A program made the position numbers and the translations under genes. This document shows positions 27,044 through 34,829 of a stretch of 64,000 bases of DNA, piece after piece. The notes under the pieces were generated by a model. That model was not told the origin of the DNA, did no database searches, and was given only the letters and a program-made list of their open reading frames with translations. The DNA comes from Microcella sp. (GTDB taxonomy: Bacteria; Actinomycetota; Actinomycetes; Actinomycetales; Microbacteriaceae), in contig NZ_JAHHDS010000003.1 in the NCBI RefSeq assembly GCF_019739195.1, positions 248,001 through 312,000 on the forward strand, written 5' to 3'. Position 1 is the first letter of the stretch. Every line of letters begins with the position of its first letter.

Positions 27044-27909
27044 TGCCCCGTGACGCTTCAGGCCACCTCGTCGCCGGGAGACTCTCACCGCAGCGCAAGG
27101 TACCAGCGAGCATCCCGAAGCCGCCGTACGTCGGCAAGCCGGCCCCGCCCCCGCACGTCGGCGGCGACGTCTACGACACCGAGACGATCGAGCTCATCCG
27201 CGAGTCGGGGCGCATCGCCGCCCAAGCCGTCGAGGCAGTCGGGGCTGCGATCGCCCCAGGCGTCACGACAGACGAGCTCGACCGAATCGCCCACGAGTAT
27301 CTGCTCGACCACGGGGCGTACCCTTCGACGCTCGGCTACCGCGGATTTCCGAAGTCGTGCTGCACGAGCCTCAATGAGGTCATCTGCCACGGGATTCCCG
27401 ACGACACCGTCATCGCCGACGGCGACATCGTCAACATCGACATCACGGCCTTCAAGAACGGCGTGCACGGCGACCTGAACAAGACCTTCATCGCCGGCCA
27501 AGCCAACGCAGATGCGCGGCTGCTCGTCGAGCGCACCCAGGAGGCGCTCAATCGCGGCATCAAGGCCGTGGCGCCCGGTCGCGAGATCAACGTCATCGGC
27601 CGCGCTATCGAGGCCTACGCGAAGCGCTTCGGCTACGGAGTCGTGCGCGACTTCACGGGGCACGGTGTGGGCACGTCGTTCCACTCGGGGCTGATTGTTC
27701 CGCACTACGACGCCGCGCCCGACTACTCGACAGTCATGGAGGTCGGCATGGTCTTCACGATCGAGCCCATGCTCACCCTCGGAACCATCGACTGGGATCT
27801 CTGGTCTGACGACTGGACCGTCACGACGAAAGACAAGCAGCTCAGCGCCCAGTTCGAGCACACGCTCGTGGTGACCGAGCGCGGGGCCGACATTCTCACG
27901 CTGCCGTGA
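27043..27909 (+). CDS. map: Methionine aminopeptidase type I
   Basis: A 288-residue cobalt/iron/manganese enzyme removing the initiator methionine from nascent proteins. The N-terminal extension of about 40 residues ends in a proline-rich stretch ([18 protein letters not shown]), as in type 1c enzymes. The catalytic part has the five metal ligands: [18 protein letters not shown] (two Asp), GHGVGTSFH (His), FTIEPML (Glu) and QFEHTLVV (Glu). It works after peptide deformylase, which is also in this window (55397). Confidence 0.95.
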   Translation: MPRDASGHLVAGRLSPQRKVPASIPKPPYVGKPAPPPHVGGDVYDTETIELIRESGRIAAQAVEAVGAAIAPGVTTDELDRIAHEYLLDHGAYPSTLGYRGFPKSCCTSLNEVICHGIPDDTVIADGDIVNIDITAFKNGVHGDLNKTFIAGQANADARLLVERTQEALNRGIKAVAPGREINVIGRAIEAYAKRFGYGVVRDFTGHGVGTSFHSGLIVPHYDAAPDYSTVMEVGMVFTIEPMLTLGTIDWDLWSDDWTVTTKDKQLSAQFEHTLVVTERGADILTLP

Positions 27910-27937
27910 GAGCTCGCCGCAACGACAGGAGACCCAC

Positions 27938-28699
27938 ATGACGCGCGCCATCGGCATCGATATCGGCGGCACCGGCATCAAGGGGGCAATCGTCGACCTG
28001 GATGCTGGCGAGCTCGTCAGCGAGCGCATCAAGCACGCCACCCCCGAGGGCGGCGAGCCCGCCGACATCATCGAGACTGTGCGGCAGCTCGTCGACGAGC
28101 TCGTCACCGAGCACGGTGGCGCCGACGTCGCGCACATCGGCGTGTGCTTTCCGGCGATCGTGCGCAACGGGCGCACGATGTCGGCCGCGAACGTCAGCGA
28201 CGAATGGATCGGGCTGGATGCTGATGCCCGGTTCACGGAAGCACTCGGTCGCGACATCCACTTCGTCAACGACGCTGACGCCGCGGGGTTCGCAGAGGCG
28301 ATCTACGGTGCCGCGCGCGACCGCCGCGGTCTCGTGATCATGACGACCCTCGGCACGGGCATCGGCAGTGCGTTCATCTATGAGGGCGTGCTGATTCCGA
28401 ACACCGAGCTGGGGCACCTCGAACTCGGCGGCGACGACGCTGAGCACTGGGCCGCGAACTCAGCGCGTGAGCGCGAAGGCCTGTCGTTCGAGCAGTGGGC
28501 CGAGCGCCTCACTCGCTACTACCGGCACGTCGAGTTTCTCTTCTCGCCCGATCTGCTCGTCATCGGAGGCGGCGTCTCGAAGCAGCATGACGAGTTCCTG
28601 CACCTCATCGACGTCGCGACGCCGATCGTGCCCGCCGAGCTGCGCAACAACGCGGGCATCATGGGCGCCGCGGCTCTGGCGCAGCGCCACGCCCACTGA
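27938..28699 (+). CDS. ppgK: Polyphosphate glucokinase
   Basis: A 253-residue ROK/actin-fold kinase that phosphorylates glucose with inorganic polyphosphate (or ATP). It has [15 protein letters not shown] at the N terminus, [13 protein letters not shown] (catalytic Asp region), [11 protein letters not shown] and ELGHLELGG, with a C-terminal LLVIGGGVS. The E-L-G-H-L-E-L-G-G stretch is typical of PPGK. AGGAG precedes the ATG. It follows map by 28 bp and may be cotranscribed. Confidence 0.93.
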   Translation: MTRAIGIDIGGTGIKGAIVDLDAGELVSERIKHATPEGGEPADIIETVRQLVDELVTEHGGADVAHIGVCFPAIVRNGRTMSAANVSDEWIGLDADARFTEALGRDIHFVNDADAAGFAEAIYGAARDRRGLVIMTTLGTGIGSAFIYEGVLIPNTELGHLELGGDDAEHWAANSAREREGLSFEQWAERLTRYYRHVEFLFSPDLLVIGGGVSKQHDEFLHLIDVATPIVPAELRNNAGIMGAAALAQRHAH

Positions 28700-28808
28700 C
28701 GCGGGTACTGCACCCCTGCCGGCAGCGTTCTGGCCTGCTCTTCGCATCACAGCCCGACCTTTTGGGCGTTAGTGGGACGAACGGTGCAGAATGCAGGACG
28801 GCGAACGC

Positions 28809-29915
28809 CTAGCTGCGCCGGAACTGATTGACCAGCGGGCAGTCGAACGGGTCGCGGGCCGAGAGGCCGACGCGGTTCAAGTAGTCGATGACGATGCCGT
28901 ACGAGCGCAAAACACCCGTCTCGGTGTACGAGATGCCGGTGGCGTCCGAGTACTCACGCACGATCTCGCGAGCACGGCTGAGCGCCGGGCGCGGCATGTT
29001 CGGGAACAGGTGGTGCTCGACCTGGTGGTTGAGCCCGCCGAACAGCACGGTCGCCCACCAACCGCCCTTGAGGTTGCGCGAGGTGAGAATCTGGCGGTGC
29101 AAGAAGTCGAGGTTGGTGTCGTTCTCGAGAATCGGCATGCCCTTGTGGTTGGGAGCGAAGGATGCTCCCATGTAGACCCCGAAAACCGCGAGCTGCACGC
29201 CCAAGAAGGCGAAGGCCATGCCGAGCGGCAGAAACATGAAGAGCACGGCGACGTAGAGCGAGAGGCGCAGTGCGATGAGCGTCAGCTCGAGGTAGCGGTG
29301 CTCGACGCGGCCCTTGTCGAAGAGCGACAGGATCGACCGAAAGTGCAAGTTGATGCCCTCGAGCGTCAGCAGGGGGAAGAACAACCAGCCCTGGTTGCGC
29401 GTGATGAGCGCGAAGGCGCCCTTCGACTTCGCTGCGTCTTCGGGCAGGAAGGCGATGGTGTCTTGCTCGATGTCGGGGTCGGCGCCCTTCTGGTTCGGCT
29501 TCGCGTGGTGGCGCGAGTGCTTGTGCATCCACCAGTGGTAGCTGATGCCGACGACCGCCGTGGCGAGAATTCGACCGACCCAGTCGTTGACCTTGCCCGA
29601 GGCGAAGATCTGGCGGTGCGATGCCTCGTGGGTCACGAACGCGATCTGCGTCAGCACGATGCCGAGCGCGCCGGCCATCAGCAGCTGGAACCAGCTGTCG
29701 CCGAGCAGCACCATGCCCGTGATGATGCCGCCGAGAGCGAGAGCGAGCCCGGCGAAGACCGCGTAGTAGAAGCCCTCGCGACGGCGGAGAAGCCCGGCGT
29801 CACGCACCGTTCGCATGAGCGCCGAGTACGACGCCGTGAGCGGCACAGCATCGGGGTCGCGGGGGGTCGTGGTGCGCAGGCTACCGAGTGATCCGGACGA
29901 GGCGAGAGAGGTCAT
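28809..29915 (-). CDS. Membrane fatty acid desaturase
   Basis: A 368-residue acyl-lipid or acyl-CoA desaturase-type membrane protein. The three di-iron histidine boxes are THEASHRQ, HKHSRHH and NHQVEHH (HxxxHH), with about four transmembrane helices around them (e.g. FAGLALALGGIITGMVL, LLMAGALGIVLTQIAFV). It would introduce double bonds for membrane fluidity. ATG at 29915 with a weak GAAGG is chosen; in-frame starts at 29954 (ATG) and 29975 (GTG) would add an uncharged head. Divergent from the VIT1-type transporter, sharing a 167-bp regulatory region with a 20-bp inverted repeat. Confidence 0.9.
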   Translation of the reverse strand: MTSLASSGSLGSLRTTTPRDPDAVPLTASYSALMRTVRDAGLLRRREGFYYAVFAGLALALGGIITGMVLLGDSWFQLLMAGALGIVLTQIAFVTHEASHRQIFASGKVNDWVGRILATAVVGISYHWWMHKHSRHHAKPNQKGADPDIEQDTIAFLPEDAAKSKGAFALITRNQGWLFFPLLTLEGINLHFRSILSLFDKGRVEHRYLELTLIALRLSLYVAVLFMFLPLGMAFAFLGVQLAVFGVYMGASFAPNHKGMPILENDTNLDFLHRQILTSRNLKGGWWATVLFGGLNHQVEHHLFPNMPRPALSRAREIVREYSDATGISYTETGVLRSYGIVIDYLNRVGLSARDPFDCPLVNQFRRS

Positions 29916-30001
29916 GAGGCCTTCGGGGTCGGTGTGCGACTTCCCAGCCGGCATGGTGTGCGAGCGAGTGCTCACCAGATCATTCGACTCTACGCATGCT
30001 T

Positions 30002-30021
30002 GCATGCCGAATCGGGCATGC
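30002..30021. promoter_or_regulatory. Operator-like inverted repeat between desaturase and VIT1-type genes
   Basis: GCATGCC (30002-30008) and GGCATGC (30015-30021) are separated by 6 bp, with a third GCATGC at 29994. A -10-like TACCTT lies at 30045. The layout fits a dimeric repressor; no regulator gene is adjacent. Confidence 0.45.
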
Positions 30022-30082
30022 CGGGCCGATGCACAGCAGAGCCTTACCTTGCTTGTAGGCGGTCGAGACACAGAGTTGACTA

Positions 30083-30832
30083 ATGGGCATGAGCGACACG
30101 CCTGCGGCCCCGGAGACGACCGGAGGCCAGCACGATTCTGAACCTCACGATCGCGGAGCGTTCAACGACGGACTCAACAAACTGCGCGCGGGCGTGCTCG
30201 GCGCCAACGACGGCATCGTGTCGGTGGCCGCAGTCGTCGTGGGCGTTGCTGGCGCGACGACCGAGCTCGCACCCATCATCACCGCCGGAGTCGCCGCTGT
30301 CGTCGGAGGCGCGATCTCGATGGCCCTCGGGGAGTACGTCTCGGTCGCCAGCGCTCGAGACAGTCAGACCGCGCTCATCGCGAAAGAGAAGCGTGAGCTG
30401 GCCGAGATGCCCGAGCAGGAGCTCGCTGAGCTCGCCGGCATCTACCAGTCGAAGGGACTCTCGGCCGAGACCGCCCAGAAGGTCGCCGAAGAGCTCACCG
30501 CCCACGACGCCCTCGGCGCGCACCTCGAAGCCGAGCTGCACATCGACGAGAACGAAGTGCTCAAGCCCTGGCAAGCCGCCTGGGCGTCGTTCCTCGCCTT
30601 CTTGCTCGGCGCTGTGCTGCCGATGCTCGCGATCTCGCTGCCGCCCGCCGAGCTGCGCATTCCGATCGCCTTCGTCGCGACGCTTCTCGCGCTCGGCATC
30701 ACCGGAGGTCTCGGGGCCTACCTGGGCAAGAGCCCGTGGCTCAAGCCCACCGTACGCGTCGTGCTCGGTGGCGCCGTCGCGCTCGCCGTGACCTTCGCGA
30801 TCGGCGCACTCCTCGGCACCGCGATCGCCTAG
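30083..30832 (+). CDS. VIT1/CCC1-type Fe/Mn transporter
   Basis: A 249-residue membrane protein of the vacuolar iron transporter family, which exports Fe(II) or Mn(II) from the cytoplasm in bacteria. It has LRAGVLGANDGIVSVAAVVVG in helix 1, ISMALGEYVSVASARD (helix 2, with the conserved Glu), a cytoplasmic helical region rich in Glu (residues about 100-160) that forms the metal-binding domain, and three C-terminal helices. ATG at 30089 is an equally possible start. Confidence 0.9.
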   Translation: MGMSDTPAAPETTGGQHDSEPHDRGAFNDGLNKLRAGVLGANDGIVSVAAVVVGVAGATTELAPIITAGVAAVVGGAISMALGEYVSVASARDSQTALIAKEKRELAEMPEQELAELAGIYQSKGLSAETAQKVAEELTAHDALGAHLEAELHIDENEVLKPWQAAWASFLAFLLGAVLPMLAISLPPAELRIPIAFVATLLALGITGGLGAYLGKSPWLKPTVRVVLGGAVALAVTFAIGALLGTAIA

Positions 30833-30862
30833 CGCGCGAGCCGCGCGCTCCCGGCAGCCCGA

Positions 30863-30868
30863 TATCCT
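30863..30868 (+). promoter_or_regulatory. -10 box of the SDR gene
   Basis: TATCCT, 5 nt before the GTG at 30874, supporting that start. Confidence 0.5.
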
Positions 30869-30873
30869 GGCGT

Positions 30874-32361
30874 GTGCTTTCCGACCAGTCTCCCGATCAC
30901 CGCATCGACGCCGCTGACCCGGGCATCGATCCGGCCGACCTCGAGACCACCTTGCGGGTGCTGAGCACGCTGCACGAGCTCGACCACGAGCATCCCGACT
31001 TCATCGCGGTGCGCCACGCGACCGCTCACATGTTCCGCGCCGTCAAGGTGCACCGACGCCTGTCGAAGCGCGCCGAAGTGCTCGCCGCCGACAAGGCCGT
31101 GATCGAGGCGACCGCGACGGGCTCGCCCGACCGCATCGACGACGAGACCCGTGGCGTCGACATCAGCACCTCGACGACGACGCCGTTCGCCGGCGAGCTC
31201 ACGCGCTCGCAGGCGTGCTACATCTGCAAGCAGCAGTACACGCTCGTCGACGCCTTCTATCACCAGCTGTGCCCCGACTGCGCGCGCCTGAATCACGCGA
31301 AACGGGATGCCCGGACAGACCTCACCGGACGACGCGCGCTCCTCACCGGCGGCCGCGCGAAGATCGGCATGTACATCGCGCTACGCCTCTTGCGCGACGG
31401 CGCACACACGACGATCACGACGCGGTTTCCGCGCGACGCCGTGCGCCGATTCTCGGCTCTGCCCGACTCGGCCGAGTGGATCGACCGCCTGCGCATCGTC
31501 GGCATCGACTTGCGCGACCCTGCTCAGGTCATCGGGCTCGCCGAATCGTTGGCCGCGGCCGGGCCGCTCGACATCATCATCAACAATGCGGCGCAGACCG
31601 TGCGGCGCTCCCCCGGCGCCTATCAGCCGCTCATCGAGGCCGAGCTCGCACCCCTGCCCGACGGGCCGCTACCGGAACTCGTGACGTTCGGCCACACGAT
31701 GGATCCGCACCCGCTGGCACTTGCCGAGTCGGTCGCCGCCCACCCGATTCTCTCCGCAGCCGCGGCGAAGGCCGAGCAGCTCACGCAGGCGGCGATGACG
31801 GCCGGGAGCGCATCCATCGAGCGCCACCGCGACGGCACCGCGATCGATGCCGGCGGCCTCGTGCCCGACCTGCACGACGTCAACAGCTGGACGCAGGCAG
31901 TCGGTTCGGTCGAACCACTCGAAATGCTCGAAGTGCAGCTCGCGAACTCGGTGGCGCCCTACATCTTGGTCGATCGACTACGGCCGTCGCTGGCGGCCTC
32001 GCCCTTCGAGCGCACCTACGTCGTCAACGTGAGCGCGATGGAAGGCGTGTTCGGGCGCGGCTACAAGGGCCCCGGCCACCCGCACACCAACATGGCGAAG
32101 GCGGCGATGAACATGCTCACCCGCACGAGCGCGCGCGAGATGTTCGAGACCGACGGCATTCTCATGACGAGCGTCGACACCGGGTGGATCACCGATGAGC
32201 GACCGCACCCGACGAAGCTGCGGCTCGCCGATGAGGGCTTCCACGCCCCGCTCGATCTCGTCGACGGAGCCGCGCGGGTCTACGACCCGATCGTGCGCGG
32301 TGAAGCCGGCGAAGACCTGTTCGGCGTCTTTCTGAAGGACTACAAACCCTCTCAGTGGTGA
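30874..32361 (+). CDS. Short-chain dehydrogenase with N-terminal zinc ribbon
   Basis: A 495-residue protein. Residues about 1-105 are helical and charged. A C4 zinc-ribbon follows, CYICKQQYTLVDAFYHQLCPDC. The SDR domain starts at RRALLTGGRAKIGMYIALRLL (a TGxxxxxG nucleotide motif), DIIINNAAQTVRR (NNAA motif) and, much later, VVNVSAMEGVFGR with YKGPGHPHTNMAKAAM (Tyr...Lys of the catalytic triad). An insertion of about 120 residues lies between the two halves. It is far larger than ordinary SDRs (about 250). The substrate is unknown. rnpB is convergent downstream. Confidence 0.8.
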   Translation: MLSDQSPDHRIDAADPGIDPADLETTLRVLSTLHELDHEHPDFIAVRHATAHMFRAVKVHRRLSKRAEVLAADKAVIEATATGSPDRIDDETRGVDISTSTTTPFAGELTRSQACYICKQQYTLVDAFYHQLCPDCARLNHAKRDARTDLTGRRALLTGGRAKIGMYIALRLLRDGAHTTITTRFPRDAVRRFSALPDSAEWIDRLRIVGIDLRDPAQVIGLAESLAAAGPLDIIINNAAQTVRRSPGAYQPLIEAELAPLPDGPLPELVTFGHTMDPHPLALAESVAAHPILSAAAAKAEQLTQAAMTAGSASIERHRDGTAIDAGGLVPDLHDVNSWTQAVGSVEPLEMLEVQLANSVAPYILVDRLRPSLAASPFERTYVVNVSAMEGVFGRGYKGPGHPHTNMAKAAMNMLTRTSAREMFETDGILMTSVDTGWITDERPHPTKLRLADEGFHAPLDLVDGAARVYDPIVRGEAGEDLFGVFLKDYKPSQW

Positions 32362-32365
32362 GGCT

Positions 32366-32757
32366 GAGGCAAGTGGGTCGGCCGATACGCCGGGTTCTGT
32401 TCCAGGAATCGCTTCCCTTCGACGGCCATCTCTCTCGGCGAGCCGTTACCGACACGCTCTAGCGGTCTACCCGACACCTCGGCGAGCCGCGTCAACGGTG
32501 TCTGTCTGACCTTGCTCCGGGCGAGGTTTACCCAGCGAGCCCGATCACTCGGGCCCCTGGTGGTCTCTTACACCACCGTTTCACCCTTACCGCCGACTTT
32601 CGCCTGCGGCGGTCTGCTCTCTGTTGCACTTTCTCGCGCATTACTGCGGGTGGGTGTTACCCACCGCCCTGCTCTGCGGAGCCCGGACGTTCCTCGGCGA
32701 AAGTCGTTCCCCTTGCGGGGCGTGCCTCCGACGCGACCGTCTGGCCGGCCCACTTGC
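32366..32757 (-). ncRNA. rnpB: RNase P RNA (type A)
   Basis: The minus strand holds all conserved RNase P RNA blocks: GAGGAACGTCCGGGCTCC near the 5' end, CAGGGCGGTGGGTAAC, GAGAAAGTGCAACAGAGAGC, GGGTGAAACGGTGGTGTAAG, AACCTCGCCCGGAGCAAGG, GGGTAGACCGCTAGAG, and the 3' AACAGAACCCGGCGTATCGG. The two ends pair as helix P1 (AAGTGGGCCGGCC near 32743-32755 with the 3' GGCCGACCCACTT). The ends are estimated from P1 and from the -10 box upstream. Confidence 0.95.
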
Positions 32758-32763
32758 GTTCTC

Positions 32764-32769
32764 AGGGTA
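32764..32769 (-). promoter_or_regulatory. -10 box of rnpB
   Basis: TACCCT on the minus strand, about 6 nt before the predicted RNA 5' end. Confidence 0.5.
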
Positions 32770-32814
32770 CCGGGTGACGGATGCCCTCCGCCCGTTTCAC
32801 CCCGTGCAGGCCGC

Positions 32815-33237
32815 TCAGCGCGAGAACGAGGCGCGAGCATCCATCGCCTGATTGGCGCACGCGTCGGCGCGCGAGTTCTCGAGGCGGGGCACCCACTCGA
32901 AGCGCACGGGAGTGCCCGTGAGCACCTGCCGCGCCTCGGCGGCGAGCTCGGCCATGGCGGGGTGCTTGATCTTCCAGCGACCCATCATCTGCTCGACGAC
33001 GAGCTTCGAATCCATGCGCACGGTGAGCTCGGCATCGGGGTCAAGCTCAAGCGCGCGCCGCACCCCCGCGAGCATGCCGCTGTACTCGGCGACGTTGTTC
33101 GTCGCGGTGCCGACCCAGACTCCCACCTCGGCGATGACCTCGCCGGTCGCGGGGTCGATCACAACAGCTCCCCCGGCGGCGGGGCCGGGGTTTCCGCGCG
33201 AGCCGCCGTCGGCCTCGACGAGCAGTTCGCGCGTCAC
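32815..33237 (-). CDS. rnhA: RNase HI family protein
   Basis: A 140-residue ribonuclease H that cuts RNA in RNA:DNA hybrids. The DEDD residues are visible: EADGGSRGNPGPAAGG (Asp), NNVAEYSGMLAG (Glu), VRMDSKLVVEQM (Asp) and NSRADACAN (Asp). GTG start at 33237 overlaps the stop of the upstream gene as GTGA, so it is translated as part of an operon with the coiled-coil protein and possibly the NIF3-like gene. In many actinobacteria this set is fused or contiguous. Confidence 0.93.
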   Translation of the reverse strand: MTRELLVEADGGSRGNPGPAAGGAVVIDPATGEVIAEVGVWVGTATNNVAEYSGMLAGVRRALELDPDAELTVRMDSKLVVEQMMGRWKIKHPAMAELAAEARQVLTGTPVRFEWVPRLENSRADACANQAMDARASFSR

Positions 33238-33974
33238 AGGCCGCTCTCGTCGGTGCGCACGAGAATCGCGTTCGAGTCGGGGCACAGCAGCACGGCATCG
33301 GGCGCTGCCGAGCGCACGGTCGCGAGATCGCTGCCCGTCAGCTCAACGCCGCTCGCACTCGAGATGCGTGCTCGCAAGTGCGAGGCCCCCGTGCCGTAAC
33401 GCTCGCGCTGCTTCTCGTAGAGCGCGATGAGATCGGCGGGCACCTGAGCGACCACGGCATCGCGCTGCTGCTGCGCCGCCGAGCGCTCGTCGGCGATGAC
33501 CGCGAGTGCAGCGTCTCGTGCCGCGATCGCCTCGGCCACCTTCGCCTGCTGGTCGTCGAGGGCGGTCGTCGCAGAGGCGAGCTCGCTCTCGAGCGTCTCG
33601 ACCTTCTCCATGACCGAGAGCTCAATCTCTTCCAGATCGCCGAGACGTGCCTTGAGCGACGCGAGCTCATGCTCGAGCCCCTGAATGTCTTTGACCGACG
33701 AACTCTGCTGCAGACGGTTGTCGTCGCGGCTGATGCGGGCCTCGACGAGCGCGACATCGCTCTCGACCCGGCCGAGCTCGATGCGGGCGTCTTCGAGCTC
33801 GCCTCGACGCTGCACGACGAACTCGCGCATCACCTCGGCTTCAGCGGTCAGGTCATCGACGACGGCGCGCTCGGGCAGGGCGCGCTCGCGGTGCGAGAGC
33901 TGCTGCAGCGTCGTGTCGAGCGCTTGAACATCGAGCAGCAAACGCTGCGACTCGGGGCTGGCGGTCAAGGCCAT
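33234..33974 (-). CDS. C4-type zinc ribbon family (coiled-coil) protein with most cysteines lost
   Basis: A 246-residue protein: residues about 15-180 form a long coiled coil rich in Glu/Arg/Leu, followed by a small C-terminal domain. In the family that domain is a CxxC...CxxC zinc ribbon. Here it reads RISSASGVELTGSDLATVR, then VLLCPDSNAILVR: the first pair is gone and one cysteine of the second pair remains, so zinc binding is not expected. The gene is conserved between NIF3 and RNase HI in actinobacteria; the function is unknown. Confidence 0.85.
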   Translation of the reverse strand: MALTASPESQRLLLDVQALDTTLQQLSHRERALPERAVVDDLTAEAEVMREFVVQRRGELEDARIELGRVESDVALVEARISRDDNRLQQSSSVKDIQGLEHELASLKARLGDLEEIELSVMEKVETLESELASATTALDDQQAKVAEAIAARDAALAVIADERSAAQQQRDAVVAQVPADLIALYEKQRERYGTGASHLRARISSASGVELTGSDLATVRSAAPDAVLLCPDSNAILVRTDESGL

Positions 33975-34016
33975 GCGGGGGTCACCTCAGGGTTGTTCTC
34001 GTCGTTCGGTCAGGGC

Positions 34017-34829
34017 CTACTGTACGACCACGAAGTCCCAGGGGTCGGTGCGCAGCTCACTGACCACGACCTCGACGCCCGGCAATGCCGACCGTAGCTC
34101 GTCGGCCGCGGTCTCGAGCCACAGCCACTCGCTCGCCCAGTGCGAGACGTCGATGAGCGCCGGCCCTCCGGCGACGCGCGCCGTCTCGACGGCCTCGCTC
34201 GCGGGGTGGTGCCGCAGGTCGGCGGTCACGTAGACGTCACTCGAACGCACCGCACTCTCGCCGAGCAGCGAGTCGCCCGCACCGCCGCAGACGGCCACGC
34301 GCGCGATCGGTCGGTCGAACTCTCCCGCCACGCGAATACCCGTCGCCGTCGGGGGCAGGATGCTCGCGAGGCGCCGCGCGAGGGCTCCGAGCGTGGTCGG
34401 CTCGGGCAGCGCCCCCACCCGCCCGAGGCCGACGCCGGGCGCGGTCTCGACGATCGGCAGAGCATCCGTCAGCCCCAGCAAGCCGGCGAGCCGGGCGCTC
34501 GTGCCCGTCGCGACGACGTCGGCGTTGGTGTGTGCGCTGTACAGGGCGCAGCCGCCGCGGATCAGTCGGGCGAGCAACGCGCCCTTCGCGGTCGTCTCGG
34601 CGACGGTCGTGACGCCGCGCATGAGCAGCGGATGGTGCACGAGCAGCACCTGGGCCTCGAGCGCCACGGCCTCATCGACCGTCTCGGCGACGGCGTCGAC
34701 GGCGAGCACAATGCGCGAGACCTCTGCCGTGGGGTCGCCGCTCAGCAGACCGGGAGCATCCCATGCCTCAGCCCCGGTCAACGGCCAGAGGGCTTCCGCG
34801 GCGGCCGAGACGTCGGCGACCGTCGTCAC
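34017..34829 (-). CDS. NIF3-like dinuclear metal centre protein (DUF34)
   Basis: A 270-residue protein of the NIF3/YbgI family, with suggested GTP cyclohydrolase I-like or metal-chaperone roles not established. It shows VLAVDAVAETVDEAV, VLLVHHPLLMRG (two His ligands), YSAHTNADVV (His/Asp), VCGGAGDSLL and TADLRHHPASEA, then DVSHWASE near the end. The central insert of some family members is absent. GTG at 34829 overlaps the upstream stop as GTGA. Confidence 0.9.
   Translation of the reverse strand: MTTVADVSAAAEALWPLTGAEAWDAPGLLSGDPTAEVSRIVLAVDAVAETVDEAVALEAQVLLVHHPLLMRGVTTVAETTAKGALLARLIRGGCALYSAHTNADVVATGTSARLAGLLGLTDALPIVETAPGVGLGRVGALPEPTTLGALARRLASILPPTATGIRVAGEFDRPIARVAVCGGAGDSLLGESAVRSSDVYVTADLRHHPASEAVETARVAGGPALIDVSHWASEWLWLETAADELRSALPGVEVVVSELRTDPWDFVVVQ

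Noticed and set aside
28717-28727. CTGCCGGCAG palindrome after ppgK considered as terminator
   Set aside because: Only 10 bp without loop; too weak to call.
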